A stretch of DNA of 64,000 bases from positions 1,054,001 through 1,118,000 of the forward strand of contig CAVQBC010000008.1 of NCBI GenBank assembly GCA_963710665.1, in the 5' to 3' direction. The translations under genes were made by a program, and so were the position numbers. This stretch comes from CAVQBC01 sp963710665. GTDB lineage: Bacteria > Actinomycetota > Thermoleophilia > Solirubrobacterales > Solirubrobacteraceae. Below, piece by piece: positions 1-8,901 of this stretch. Position 1 is the stretch's first letter. Each line of letters opens with the position of its first letter. The notes under the pieces are model-generated. The model worked only from the letters and a program-made list of their open reading frames with translations, made no database searches and was not told the origin of the DNA.

Positions 1-13
1 GGAAGGTTGGCGG

Positions 14-3000
14 GTGCTGGAGGTGCGTCTCACGGGCGGTCTCGCCCTCCGGGCCGGCGGCACCGAGCTGGCGCCGCCGGCGTCGCGGCGTGCGCGCGCC
101 CTGCTCGCCTACCTCGCGCTGCACCCGGGCCCGCACGCCCGCGCCCGGCTCGCGGCGCGGTTCTGGCCGGACGTGCTCGACGAGTCGGCCCGCACCAGCC
201 TGCGCGCCGCGCTGACCGAGCTGCGCCGCGCGCTCGGCGCGTCCGCCGGCCATCTCGTCGCCACGCGCGAGACCGTCGCCCTCGACGGGGACGGGCTGAC
301 CGTCGACACGCGCGCGTTCGAGGCGGCGCTCGGCGGGGGCGACCCGGCGGGCGCGCTGGCCGCGAGCCGCGGGCCGATCCTCGACGGTTTCGACGACGAC
401 TGGGCCCATGACGCGCGCCAGGCCCATGCGCGGCGGCTGGCGGAGGCGCTCGAGCGGCTCGCGGCCGCGACCGCCGACCCCGCGGAGGCGATCGCCCTGA
501 CGCGCGAGCAGGTCGCGCTCGACCCGCTCGCCGAGGAGCCGAGCCGGCGCCTGGTGGAGCGGCTCGCGGCGGCCGGCGACCGCGCCGCCGCGCTGGCCTC
601 CGGCGAGCGCTTCGCCGCGCGGCTGCGCGGCGCGCTCGGCATCGTCCCCTCGCCCGAGACGCGCGCCCTGCTCGACGGGCTCCGGCGCGTCCCGGCGGCG
701 CCCGTACCGCCGCCGCGCGCCCTGCAGCGACCGCACGGGCTCGCGTTCGTCGGCCGCCGGGCCGAGCTCGACCGCCTGCGGGCGTCGTGGGCCGGCGTGC
801 GGATGCACCGCGACCGTCGGATGGTGCTGCTGGGCGGGGAGCCCGGGGTCGGCAAGACGCGGCTCGCCCACCAGTTCGCCGCCTCCGTGCTCGCGGACGG
901 CGCCACGGTCCTGCTCGGGCGCTGCTCCGAGGAGCCGCTGGCGGCGTTCGAGCCGTTCGCGGAGGCGCTGGCGCAGGCCGGCGCCGCCGACGCGCTGGAG
1001 CCGGGCGAGGGTGCGGACGTCGCGGGCGCGCGCCAGCGCCTCTTCGACGGCGTCGATGCCGCGGTCACCGCCCGCGCGCCGCTGCTGCTGGTCATCGACG
1101 ACCTCCACTGGGCCGACCGCGGCACCCTGCTGCTCACGAGCTTCCTGCTGCGCTCCGCCCGCCCCGGCCCGCTGCAGATCGTCGGGACCTACCGGGACAC
1201 GGAGCTCGGCCGCCACAGCCCGCTCACCGCCGCCCTCGCCGGACTGCAGCGCGACGGCGCGCTGGACCGGATCGCGCTGCGCGGCCTCGGCGAGCCCGAC
1301 GTCGCCGCGCTCGCGCGGTCGCTGCTCGGCGACGAAGAAGGCGTTCCCGCCCTGGCGGGCCAGGTACACGCTCGCACCGGCGGCAACGCGTTCTTCGTCG
1401 AGGAGGTGCTGCGCGGCCTCGCCGAGGCCGGGTCCTCGGAGGCCCCCGAGAGCGTCCGCCATGCCGTGGGCGTCCGGCTCTCGGCCCTGGGCGACGCGGC
1501 CGGCGAGCTGCTCGCGGTCGCCGCGATCCTCGGCCTCGAGCAGGACGCGGACGCCCTGGAGGCCACGGCCGCGCTGGAGCCCGACGTCGCCGAGGCCGCC
1601 CTCGACGAGGTCCTGCGCGCGCGCCTGCTGCTGCCGGGCGCGAGCCCGCGGCGCTTCGAGTTCGCCCACGCGCTCGTGCGGGACGTCGTGCTCGCCGAGC
1701 TCAACGTGCTGCGCCGCGCACGGCTGCACCGCCGCGCGGCCGAGGCGCTGACCGCGCTCGGGGAGGACCGCCACCTCGAGGAGATCGCGATGCACCTGTT
1801 CGAGGCGGCCTCGGCCGCGGACGCCCGCCGGGCCGCGGCGATGCTCGTCCGCGCCGGCCGCCGCGCGTGCGACCGCCTCGCCTACGAGGACGCGGCCGAG
1901 CGGTTCTCCCGCGCCCTGGACGCGCTCGCGCTCGCGGACGCCGGGGACGACGAGGCCGGGCCGGTGCTGCTCGCGCGGGGCGACGCGCTGCTGCGCGCCG
2001 GCGAGCTCGCCGCGGCGCGCGAGGCGTTCACGTCCGCCTCGGCCCTGGGGCGCCGCCGCGGCGACGGGGAGCTGCTCGCGCAGGCGGCGCTCGGGTACGC
2101 CGGGCTCGGGGTCGCCATCGTCGACCTCGACGCCGAGACGATCGCCCGGCTCGAGGAGGCGCTCGACGCCGTCGATGACGGCGTCCTGGGCTCCCGCCTG
2201 CAGGCGCGGCTCGCCGTCGAGCTCTACTACGCGGACGACCGCACCCGCTCGGAGACGCTGAGCGCGGAGGCGGTCGCGACGGCGCGCGCCGCCCGCGACC
2301 CGCGCGCCCTCGCATCGGCCCTGAACGCCCGCCACGTCGCGCTCTGGCGCCCGGACCGCGTCGAGGAGCGGCTCGCCACCGCCGCCGACATGATCGCCGC
2401 CGCGCGCGCGTCCGGCGAGCCTCACGTCGAGCTGCAGGCCCGCAACTGGCGGGTGACCGACCTGTTCGAGCTCGGCGACATGCCGGCCTGCCGCGAGGAG
2501 ATGGCCCGCCACGCGCGGCTCGCCGACGAGCTGCGGCTCCCCGTCTTCCAGTGGTACACGCCGTTGTGGGCCGCGGTCGAGGCCATGCTGCGCGGCGACT
2601 ACGCCGCGTCCGAGCGGCTGGCCGCCGAGGCGCGGGAGGCGGGCGAGCGCGCGGGCGATCGGAACGCCGCGCTGTTCGCCGACATGGTCGTGTTCAGCGT
2701 GCAGATCCAGCGCACCGAGTACGACAAGGTCGACCTCTCCTTCATCGAGGAGAAGATGGCCACTTCCGCTGCGGGCCCCGCGTACGCCTGCTCCTACGCC
2801 TGGGTCCTCGCCGGCCGCGGGGAGGCCGACCGCGCGCGCCAGGCCCTCGACGCGGCGATCGCCCACGGGCACGCCTTCGACGCCAACTGGCTCTCCGGCC
2901 AGGCCGAGTGCGCGGAGGCGTGCGTCGCCCTCGGCGACCCCACCCACGCGGCCGGCCTCTACGACCGCCTCGCGCCCTACGCCGGGCGCCCGGCCACCGC

Positions 3001-3250
3001 CGGCCGCGCCGTCACGAGCTTCGGCGCCGTCGACCGCCACCTCGGCGGCCTGGCGGCCCTGCTGGGCCGCCACGACGACGCCGTCCGCCACCTGCACGCC
3101 GCGATCGCCCGCAACGACGAGCTCGGCTGCACCGTGTGGCGGGCGCACGCCCAGCGGTGGCTGCGGCGCATCGCGCCGGATGATCCGCTCGCCGCCTCGA
3201 ACGAACTGCGCGATCACGCACATGTTCGACCGGCAGCGCTTGGACCATGA
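14..3250 (+). CDS. SARP/BTAD-type regulator with AAA ATPase and TPR region
   Basis: Large one-component regulator of the AfsR/SARP family. Residues 1-90 resemble the OmpR-like winged helix, and about 95-230 form a bacterial transcriptional activation domain ending in the typical LGIVPSPETRALLDGL stretch. A STAND/AAA ATPase follows, with Walker A GEPGVGKT near residue 277 and Walker B LLLVIDDLHWAD near 356. The C-terminal 500 residues are alanine-rich helical repeats consistent with TPRs. No LuxR helix-turn-helix is present at the C-terminus, so DNA binding rests on the N-terminal winged helix. The GTG start at 14 follows GGAAGG at 1-6. Such proteins usually activate secondary-metabolite or stress genes; the target cannot be told from here. 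Confidence 0.88.
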   Translation: MLEVRLTGGLALRAGGTELAPPASRRARALLAYLALHPGPHARARLAARFWPDVLDESARTSLRAALTELRRALGASAGHLVATRETVALDGDGLTVDTRAFEAALGGGDPAGALAASRGPILDGFDDDWAHDARQAHARRLAEALERLAAATADPAEAIALTREQVALDPLAEEPSRRLVERLAAAGDRAAALASGERFAARLRGALGIVPSPETRALLDGLRRVPAAPVPPPRALQRPHGLAFVGRRAELDRLRASWAGVRMHRDRRMVLLGGEPGVGKTRLAHQFAASVLADGATVLLGRCSEEPLAAFEPFAEALAQAGAADALEPGEGADVAGARQRLFDGVDAAVTARAPLLLVIDDLHWADRGTLLLTSFLLRSARPGPLQIVGTYRDTELGRHSPLTAALAGLQRDGALDRIALRGLGEPDVAALARSLLGDEEGVPALAGQVHARTGGNAFFVEEVLRGLAEAGSSEAPESVRHAVGVRLSALGDAAGELLAVAAILGLEQDADALEATAALEPDVAEAALDEVLRARLLLPGASPRRFEFAHALVRDVVLAELNVLRRARLHRRAAEALTALGEDRHLEEIAMHLFEAASAADARRAAAMLVRAGRRACDRLAYEDAAERFSRALDALALADAGDDEAGPVLLARGDALLRAGELAAAREAFTSASALGRRRGDGELLAQAALGYAGLGVAIVDLDAETIARLEEALDAVDDGVLGSRLQARLAVELYYADDRTRSETLSAEAVATARAARDPRALASALNARHVALWRPDRVEERLATAADMIAAARASGEPHVELQARNWRVTDLFELGDMPACREEMARHARLADELRLPVFQWYTPLWAAVEAMLRGDYAASERLAAEAREAGERAGDRNAALFADMVVFSVQIQRTEYDKVDLSFIEEKMATSAAGPAYACSYAWVLAGRGEADRARQALDAAIAHGHAFDANWLSGQAECAEACVALGDPTHAAGLYDRLAPYAGRPATAGRAVTSFGAVDRHLGGLAALLGRHDDAVRHLHAAIARNDELGCTVWRAHAQRWLRRIAPDDPLAASNELRDHAHVRPAALGP

Positions 3251-3342
3251 GCGAATAAGTCGCCCTCTGCAGCGTTATTCCTCCAAACGGATAGCAGCGC
3301 GATCGACTACGCGGACGAACTGCCCGCGCCGAAGGAGGGGCG

Positions 3343-3570
3343 ATGAGCCTCTGGGACCACCTGCCTTACAAGGACGTACAGGCGGTCGGCGACCACTGGA
3401 TCGCCCGGCAGGTCTGCCACGTCCTCGACGCCGGCGACGAGGCGCTGTGCTTCGCCGACCTTCGAGGCCGGCCCGTCCATCCGATCGAGCTCTGCCGCGC
3501 CGAGGGTCACTCGGTGTGCGCGACGTGCGAGGAGCTGAGGGCCGAGTTGGACGGCTGGGAGGAGCGATGA
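3343..3570 (+). CDS. small Cys/His-rich protein, first of a paralogous pair
   Basis: This 75-residue protein has an excellent ribosome binding site (AAGGAGGGG, 7 nt before ATG). The core pattern is CHxxDxxxxALCFxDLxxxxVHxxExCxAxxHxxxxxxCxxC, which recurs in the next gene. The spaced Cys and His residues suggest a small metal-binding (zinc-ribbon-like) fold, but I recognise no named family. Its stop overlaps the next start as ATGA at 3567-3570, so the two are translationally coupled and probably act together. There is no signal peptide or membrane segment. Confidence 0.75.
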   Translation: MSLWDHLPYKDVQAVGDHWIARQVCHVLDAGDEALCFADLRGRPVHPIELCRAEGHSVCATCEELRAELDGWEER

Positions 3571-3803
3571 GCCAGCAGCTGCGCTGCTGCGACGACGGGC
3601 GGCCGCTGTTCCGGGTCTGTCACATCGTCGACGAGGACGGCCGGGCGCTGTGCTTCGACGATCTCGCCCCCGGCAAGGTGCACCTGTTCGAGGAGTGCGA
3701 AGCGCACAGGCACGGGCTGAGCCACAGCCGGTGCCGGAGGTGCATCAAGATGCAGGCCGCGCTCGAGGTCTGGGACCTGCCCGACGTTTTCCCGGAGGGC
3801 TGA
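3567..3803 (+). CDS. small Cys/His-rich protein, second of a paralogous pair
   Basis: This 78-residue protein starts at the ATG inside the ATGA overlap with the preceding gene. It aligns with its neighbour over CHxxDxxxxALCFxDLxxxxVHxxExCxAxxHxxxxxxCxxC and adds a CC pair near residue 7. The paralogy and coupling imply tandem duplication and possibly a heterodimer. Function is unknown; the likely metal-binding role is inferred from the Cys/His spacing. The ECF sigma gene downstream is convergent, so this is a two-gene unit. Confidence 0.75.
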   Translation: MSQQLRCCDDGRPLFRVCHIVDEDGRALCFDDLAPGKVHLFEECEAHRHGLSHSRCRRCIKMQAALEVWDLPDVFPEG

Positions 3804-3914
3804 CCTCGGCCGCGGCGGTGCGCTCCCGCCGCCGGCGGGTCCCGCCGGGGCGCGGGCAGCGCCGCTGACGCTGTCGCAGGATGGCCCGGCGCCGCGCGTC
3901 GCGGGCCCGCTCCC

Positions 3915-4646
3915 TCACTCGCATGCCGCCTCCAGGACCTTCGCGGTGGTGTGTGCGCACGGGGCCTCGAGGGCCGACAGGTAGCGGCGGACCGTCTGGC
4001 GCTGGGAGGCGCTGGGCGCGGCGCACGCCCACTCGACACGGCCGTTGGCCAGTCGCCGCCGCAGGCCGTGGCGGGCGCGCTGGAGCGCGCTGTTGGTCGC
4101 CGCCACGCTGGTCGACAGCGCCGTTGCGGTGTCCTCCGCCGGCCAGTCCAGGACGTCGCGCATCACCAGGGAGGCGTGCTGGCGCGGCGGGAGCTCCTGG
4201 ACCGCGGTCAGGAGCGCGAGCTCCAGGCTCTCGCGGCCGACCACGATCGCGTCGGGCCGCTCCTCGGCCGGCGCGGCGGCCTCGAGGGGCCCGCCGTCGC
4301 CGAACGCCGTCTCGTCGTCGAACGAGGCGAGCGCCGGGTCCCGGCGGCGGAGGACGTCGTGACAGGCGTTGGTCGCGATCCGATACAGCCACGCCCGCGG
4401 GGAGTCCGAGGCGAGCGTGTGCCGGAAGCGCCACGCGCGCAGGAGCGTCTCCTGCAGCGCGTCCTCGGCGTCGGGGCCGGAGCGGAGCAGCCGGGCGCAG
4501 TGCCGGTGCAGTTCGGTGCGGTGACGCTCGACGGCGGCGGCGAAGGCGCGCTCGTCGGCGCCTGGCGTGGACGTGACGGTGGGCAGACTGGACACGCCGA
4601 CGATGCTGCCGCGCGGCGCGCCGAAAGGGAAAGACCGACGCTGCAT
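3915..4646 (-). CDS. ECF-type RNA polymerase sigma factor
   Basis: Sigma-70 family protein of 243 residues. Region 2 is visible around residues 45-110 (DAEDALQETLLRAWR, then PRAWLYRIATNACHDVLRRR). Region 4 lies around 160-215, with LPPRQHASLVMRDVLDWPAEDTATALSTSVAATNSALQRAR. The region-4 sequence is of the type found in sigma factors with a C-terminal SnoaL-like domain. Here the protein ends about 25 residues after the QTVRRYLSALE stretch that normally leads into that domain, so the SnoaL part is absent. No anti-sigma gene is adjacent. It is divergent from the LysR-esterase fusion, with 56 bp between starts, so the two may share a control region. A GTG at 4595 is an alternative start. Confidence 0.88.
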   Translation of the reverse strand: MQRRSFPFGAPRGSIVGVSSLPTVTSTPGADERAFAAAVERHRTELHRHCARLLRSGPDAEDALQETLLRAWRFRHTLASDSPRAWLYRIATNACHDVLRRRDPALASFDDETAFGDGGPLEAAAPAEERPDAIVVGRESLELALLTAVQELPPRQHASLVMRDVLDWPAEDTATALSTSVAATNSALQRARHGLRRRLANGRVEWACAAPSASQRQTVRRYLSALEAPCAHTTAKVLEAACE

Positions 4647-4702
4647 GGCCGTCTTGCCGTACGCGCATCACCGGTCGCGAGCGCCCCGGCATACTCCGGG
4701 AG

Positions 4703-5917
4703 GTGAGCGGAGAGGTCCTGGCGTTCCCCAGGGCGCCCGAGGGCGTCGAGGTCCGGCACCTGCGCGCGTTCGTCGCGGTCGCCGAGGAGCTCAGCTTCAA
4801 CCGCGCCGCCGCGCGCCTGTACCTCTCCCAGCCCGCCCTCAGCCGCCAGATCCGCGCCCTCGAGCGCCTGTTGGGCTGCGAGCTGCTGCGGCGCTCGACG
4901 CACCGCGTCGAGCTGACGGTCGCCGGCAGCGCGCTGCTGGACCGCGCGCGACGGCTGCTCGGCGACCTCGACGAGGCGATCGCCACCACGCAGTCCGTCG
5001 CGGGCGAGCTGGCCAACCGGATGGCCACGATGTGGGCGCCCGTCATCGAGGTCGTCGCGGCCGGCAACGACATCCAGGAGATGCGCACCGCGTACGAGGC
5101 GTTCCTCGCGCAGTCCACGGTGCCCGAGAGCGTCGGCGTCCGCCCGGTCAACGCGGGCGGGGTCTCGTCGCTGGCCCTCGCGCCCCAGGGGGAGCAGGAG
5201 ACGCCGGTCCTCTACCTGCACGGCGGCGGCTACGTCGTCGGCTCCGCCTACGGCTACCGGCCGCTGGTCGGCGCGCTCGTGTCCGCGGCCGGGGTCGGCG
5301 CCCTCGTGCCCGACTTCCGGCTCGCCCCCGAGCATCCCTTCCCCGCCGCCCTCGAGGACGCGCTGAACGCGTACCGCTGGCTGGTCGAGCAGCGTGGGGA
5401 CCGCGGGATCGTCCTCGCGGGCGACTCGGCCGGCGCCGGGCTCGCATGCTCGCTGCTGCTCACGCTGCGCGCGCAGGGCCTCCCGATGCCGGCCGGCGCC
5501 GCGTTCCTGTGCCCCGGGGTCGACCCGACCGGGAACGCGATCCTCTCCGCGGCGTCCGGGGGCGAGCCGCCCGAGGAGCTCGAGCACATCCGCCGCACCG
5601 TCGAGGCCTACCTCGCCGGGCACCCGGTCGAGGACCCGGTCGTCAACCCGCTCGTCGCGGATCTCACGGGCCTGCCCCCGATGCTGGTCCAGACGGCGAC
5701 CGGCGACGTGGTCCTGACGGAGTCGCGGATGCTCGTCGAACGGGCCGCCGCGCACGGGGTGGACGTGCGGCTCGAGACCTACTCGGCGGACACGCACGTC
5801 TTCCATGTCTTCTGGTCGTTCCTGCCCGAGGCGGCGGACGCCCTTCAGCAGGCGGGCGGGTTCATCCGCGGCCGGCTGGAGGGCGAGCGCGCCGGGCGGA
5901 CATCCGCCGGCGCGTAG
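4703..5917 (+). CDS. LysR-type HTH domain fused to HSL-family alpha/beta hydrolase
   Basis: Two unrelated modules form one 404-residue chain. Residues about 17-75 are a LysR helix-turn-helix (VRHLRAFVAVAEELSFNRAA, then LSQPALSRQIRALERLLG) followed by the usual linker helix. From about residue 115 the sequence is a complete hormone-sensitive-lipase-type esterase: oxyanion motif HGGGY at 173-177, nucleophile GDSAG with Ser242, and candidate triad residues Asp335 and His365. The LysR substrate-binding domain is entirely absent. The hydrolase may serve as ligand sensor or may be catalytically active; all triad residues are present. The GTG start at 4703 is preceded at once by GGGAGG, too close for a normal ribosome site, so leaderless translation is possible. 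The next gene (O-methyltransferase) is 55 bp downstream. Confidence 0.85.
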   Translation: MSGEVLAFPRAPEGVEVRHLRAFVAVAEELSFNRAAARLYLSQPALSRQIRALERLLGCELLRRSTHRVELTVAGSALLDRARRLLGDLDEAIATTQSVAGELANRMATMWAPVIEVVAAGNDIQEMRTAYEAFLAQSTVPESVGVRPVNAGGVSSLALAPQGEQETPVLYLHGGGYVVGSAYGYRPLVGALVSAAGVGALVPDFRLAPEHPFPAALEDALNAYRWLVEQRGDRGIVLAGDSAGAGLACSLLLTLRAQGLPMPAGAAFLCPGVDPTGNAILSAASGGEPPEELEHIRRTVEAYLAGHPVEDPVVNPLVADLTGLPPMLVQTATGDVVLTESRMLVERAAAHGVDVRLETYSADTHVFHVFWSFLPEAADALQQAGGFIRGRLEGERAGRTSAGA

Positions 5918-5972
5918 CCCGCCGGCGCGCCGGATCCGGAACAAACGGCGCGCTCCGCTCGTCACCGTCCTC

Positions 5973-7031
5973 ATGCGTCGGCAGCTCTCCGTGGTGCATG
6001 CCGGCCGGGACCACCCCGGCGATCCACGCGATCGCCTGACGGAGCTGCTCGCCGGCTACATGCCGGTCCAGCTCGCGTACGTGATGGCACGGCTGCGGAT
6101 CGCCGACGCGCTCGACGGCGCGCCGATGACGGTCGACGACCTCGGTGCGGCCACGCGCACCCGGCCGGAGCTGATGCGCCGGCTCGTGCGCGGCCTCGCG
6201 GGAGTCGGGCTCGTCCGCGTGGACGGCGACGAGCGGGTGTCGCTGACGGGGATGGGCGCCCTGCTCGGCTCGCGCGCTCCGGGGTCGATGCGCGACGTCG
6301 CACTGCACCGCGGGGGACCGTCGTTCATGGCCTGGGGAGCGCTCGAGCACGTGGTGCGCACGGCCACGCCCGCCTTCGAGGCGGCGCACGGCGAGAGCTT
6401 CTTCAGCTATCTGCGCACGCACCCCGAGGTCGGCGACGCCTTCGACGGGACGATGACGCGCCTCTCCCAGGGGGTCATCGAGGAGGCGATCGCGCACTAC
6501 GACTTCGCCGGGGCGTCGAGGGTCCTCGACGTCGGCGGCGGACGGGGCCACTTCGTGCGTGCCGTGCTCAACGCGCATCCCTGGCTCGACGGCGCCGTGT
6601 TCGACGTCCCCGAGGTCGCCGAGGTCACCGCCCGCGAGCTGCGCCGGACCGGGTTCGACGATCGCTGCGTCGCGATCGGCGGCAGCTTCTTCGAGGCGCT
6701 GCCCGCCGGCTACGACCTGCACGTCCTCAAGTGGATCCTCCACGACTGGAACGACGACTCGTGCCGGACGCTCCTCGAGGCATGCCGCGCGGCGCTGCCG
6801 GCCGGCGGACGCCTGCTCGTCATCGAGCAGCTCCTGCCCGAGTCGATCCCCACCGTGGGCCGGCTGCACCCCGCCGTCGCGATGGACCTGACCATGCTCG
6901 TCAACTTCGCCGACGCCCGCGAGCGCCGCCTCGACGAGTACGGGGAGCTCCTCGCAAGCGGCGGCTTCGCGATCGGAGAGGTGCTGCCGCTCCCGTCCGG
7001 GTTCTCCATCCTCGAGGCGCGGCCCGCCTGA
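5973..7031 (+). CDS. SAM-dependent O-methyltransferase (Methyltransf_2 type)
   Basis: This 352-residue protein resembles plant-caffeate/antibiotic O-methyltransferases. The N-terminal 100 residues form the winged-helix dimerisation domain (LAYVMARLRIADAL...RRLVRGLAGVGLV). The SAM site is VLDVGGGRG, with Asp186, and the general-base His lies in LKWILHDWND, at His257. The reading frame is open upstream to 5805 inside the preceding gene; the ATG at 5973 gives the normal family length. It probably methylates a hydroxyl on a small aromatic or polyketide-like substrate. It lies just downstream of the LysR-esterase fusion on the same strand and may be its target or co-transcribed. Confidence 0.85.
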   Translation: MRRQLSVVHAGRDHPGDPRDRLTELLAGYMPVQLAYVMARLRIADALDGAPMTVDDLGAATRTRPELMRRLVRGLAGVGLVRVDGDERVSLTGMGALLGSRAPGSMRDVALHRGGPSFMAWGALEHVVRTATPAFEAAHGESFFSYLRTHPEVGDAFDGTMTRLSQGVIEEAIAHYDFAGASRVLDVGGGRGHFVRAVLNAHPWLDGAVFDVPEVAEVTARELRRTGFDDRCVAIGGSFFEALPAGYDLHVLKWILHDWNDDSCRTLLEACRAALPAGGRLLVIEQLLPESIPTVGRLHPAVAMDLTMLVNFADARERRLDEYGELLASGGFAIGEVLPLPSGFSILEARPA

Positions 7032-7055
7032 CGTCACGCTGGCAGGACCCGACGC

Positions 7056-8795
7056 TCAGGTCATCGTCAGCTGCTCACCCGCCGATGGTCCGCGCTCCCG
7101 GGCCGCGGGAAGCGGCATGACGGCGCGCACGGTGGTGCCGCGGCCGGGCGCCGACTCGACGACGAGCCGCCCGTCGAGGGCGGCGACGCGGTCGGCGAGG
7201 CCGCGCAGCCCGCTGCCGTTCGCGGGATCGGCGCCGCCGACGCCGTCGTCGGTGACCTCGGCGACGACGTGCTCGTCGTCGCGGACGACCGCGACGCGGA
7301 CGTGGCTCGCCTGCGCGTAGCGGACGACGTTGGTGATCGCCTCCGCGACGACGAAGTAGGCGGCGGCCTCGAGGGCCGGCGGTAGGCGCTCGGCGGGCAT
7401 CGCCTCGAGCTCGACCGGGACCGGCGCGCGCTGGGCGAGCGCCTCGAGCGCCGACCCGAGCCCCCGGTCCGACAGCACCGCCGGATGGATGCCGCGGGCG
7501 AGCTCGCGCAGCTCCCGGATCGCGGCGTCGAGCGTCTGCGCCGCGGCGTCGAGCAGCTCGCCCGCCTCCTCGGGATCGCGCTCGAGCCGCGAGCGCGCGC
7601 TCCGCAGGGTGAGCGCGAGCGTGACGAGCTGCTGCTGCGCGCCGTCGTGCAGGTCACGCTCGATCCGGCGCCGTGCCGCGTCGGCGCTCTCGACGATCCG
7701 CACGCGCGACGCCCGCAGCTCCTGCACGCGGGCGCGCAGCTCGGCGTCCAGCCGCTCGTTCTCGAGCGCCAGGGCCGCGGCCGCGCTCACGGCACGCACG
7801 AGCTCGCTCTCCTCGGCCACCGACGCGTCGTGGACGAGCATCGCCACGCGCTCGCCGGCGTGTTCGACCGGCGTGCAGACCCGGCCGCTGCCCGGCGCCG
7901 GGAGGCGGAACGGGTCGCCCGCCGCGTCCACCCACTGCTCCCGGCCGGGCAGCCAGTAGGCCAACTCGAGCGACGGGTCGTCCAGCGCTTCCGCGATCGC
8001 GTCGCGCAGGCCGCGGCCGCCCCGCTCCCGGCCGAGGCGCCCGACGAGCTCGGTCATCGCCGTGGCCGCGGCCACCCGGCTGCGGAGCAGGCCGGCGAGG
8101 AACGCGAACGGCACGATCGCGAGCGAGATCACCCGCGCGCGCTCGAGCGTCTCCTGGAGGTCCTCGGCCACGTGCGCCGCGCCGAGGACCGCCCACACGG
8201 CATAGAGCACGAGCACCAGTCCTCCGCTGAGGTAGACGGGCGCCAGCGCGCGCCGCTGGGAGGGCGTCGACCGGGCCCAGCGGCGGGCGAGGACGATCCC
8301 GAGGAGCGCGATGAGGACGACCACGATCCCCAGCCGGATCCTCGAGAGCGCCGAGAACAGGCCCGGCTCGTGCGCGAGGAGCAGCGGGTTGGCCGGGAGC
8401 CCCATCCGCGTCGTGTCGGAGAGGACCATGCAGGCCCACCACCCGACCGTGGCGATCAGGTACGCCGCGCCCGCCAGCAGCCGGTTGCCGCGCGTCTCGA
8501 GGCGGCCGGACGGGAACGCGAGCAGGATGTGGAAGAGGATCGCGTAGGGGACCGCGATGAGCGCGAGGCCCGCGATGAACGTCCAGGACTCGGTCGTCAC
8601 GATCAGCCCGGACAGGCAGTAGGTGAAGCCGACCGCCACCATGAGCGCGCCGAACCGGTTGTCGGGGCGCCGCCACCAGGCGAACAGCCCGGTGCCGACG
8701 AACGCGGCGCCGATCAGCGGGCCGAAGATCGCGATCAGGTCACGGTGATGGCCGCCGACGCTGTGGATCGCGAGGGCCAGGAGCACCGCGCACAC
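7056..8795 (-). CDS. NarL-type sensor histidine kinase, membrane-anchored
   Basis: Seven or so hydrophobic helices span residues 1-240. A GAF-like linker follows (about 255-350), then a HisKA_3 dimerisation domain with phospho-acceptor His in RRRIERDLHDGAQQQ near residue 378, and a HATPase domain ending DGVGGADPANGSGLRGLADR...GRGTTV. No NarL-family response regulator is adjacent, so it is an orphan here. The frame stays open upstream of the GTG at 8795 without ATG or GTG. A CTG start at 8858 would complete the first transmembrane helix, so the true N-terminus may be about 21 residues longer. The cupin gene lies upstream on the same strand. Confidence 0.87.
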   Translation of the reverse strand: MCAVLLALAIHSVGGHHRDLIAIFGPLIGAAFVGTGLFAWWRRPDNRFGALMVAVGFTYCLSGLIVTTESWTFIAGLALIAVPYAILFHILLAFPSGRLETRGNRLLAGAAYLIATVGWWACMVLSDTTRMGLPANPLLLAHEPGLFSALSRIRLGIVVVLIALLGIVLARRWARSTPSQRRALAPVYLSGGLVLVLYAVWAVLGAAHVAEDLQETLERARVISLAIVPFAFLAGLLRSRVAAATAMTELVGRLGRERGGRGLRDAIAEALDDPSLELAYWLPGREQWVDAAGDPFRLPAPGSGRVCTPVEHAGERVAMLVHDASVAEESELVRAVSAAAALALENERLDAELRARVQELRASRVRIVESADAARRRIERDLHDGAQQQLVTLALTLRSARSRLERDPEEAGELLDAAAQTLDAAIRELRELARGIHPAVLSDRGLGSALEALAQRAPVPVELEAMPAERLPPALEAAAYFVVAEAITNVVRYAQASHVRVAVVRDDEHVVAEVTDDGVGGADPANGSGLRGLADRVAALDGRLVVESAPGRGTTVRAVMPLPAARERGPSAGEQLTMT

Positions 8796-8901
8796 GACCG
8801 CGCCGGCAAGGGCGATGCCGGCCAGCGCGCGCCTGAGGCTGGGCGATGGACCAGACAGTGCGACCCCGCAGCGTACTCCGGCCGGCGCGCGGTGCCATCG
8901 G

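Noticed and set aside
109..1137. Long minus-strand frames opposite the large regulator, and similar Arg/Ala/Pro-rich frames opposite or inside almost every gene
   Set aside because: At this GC content antisense and shifted frames stay open by codon bias. Their translations are low-complexity Arg/Ala/Pro/Ser text without domains.
3700..3930. Possible missing SnoaL domain of the ECF sigma factor in another frame
   Set aside because: I read the other minus-strand frames past the stop at 3915 and saw no SnoaL-like text, so I treat the gene as intact but short.
4208..5974. 588-codon minus-strand frame opposite the LysR-esterase gene
   Set aside because: Shadow frame of a gene with clear domains on the other strand.
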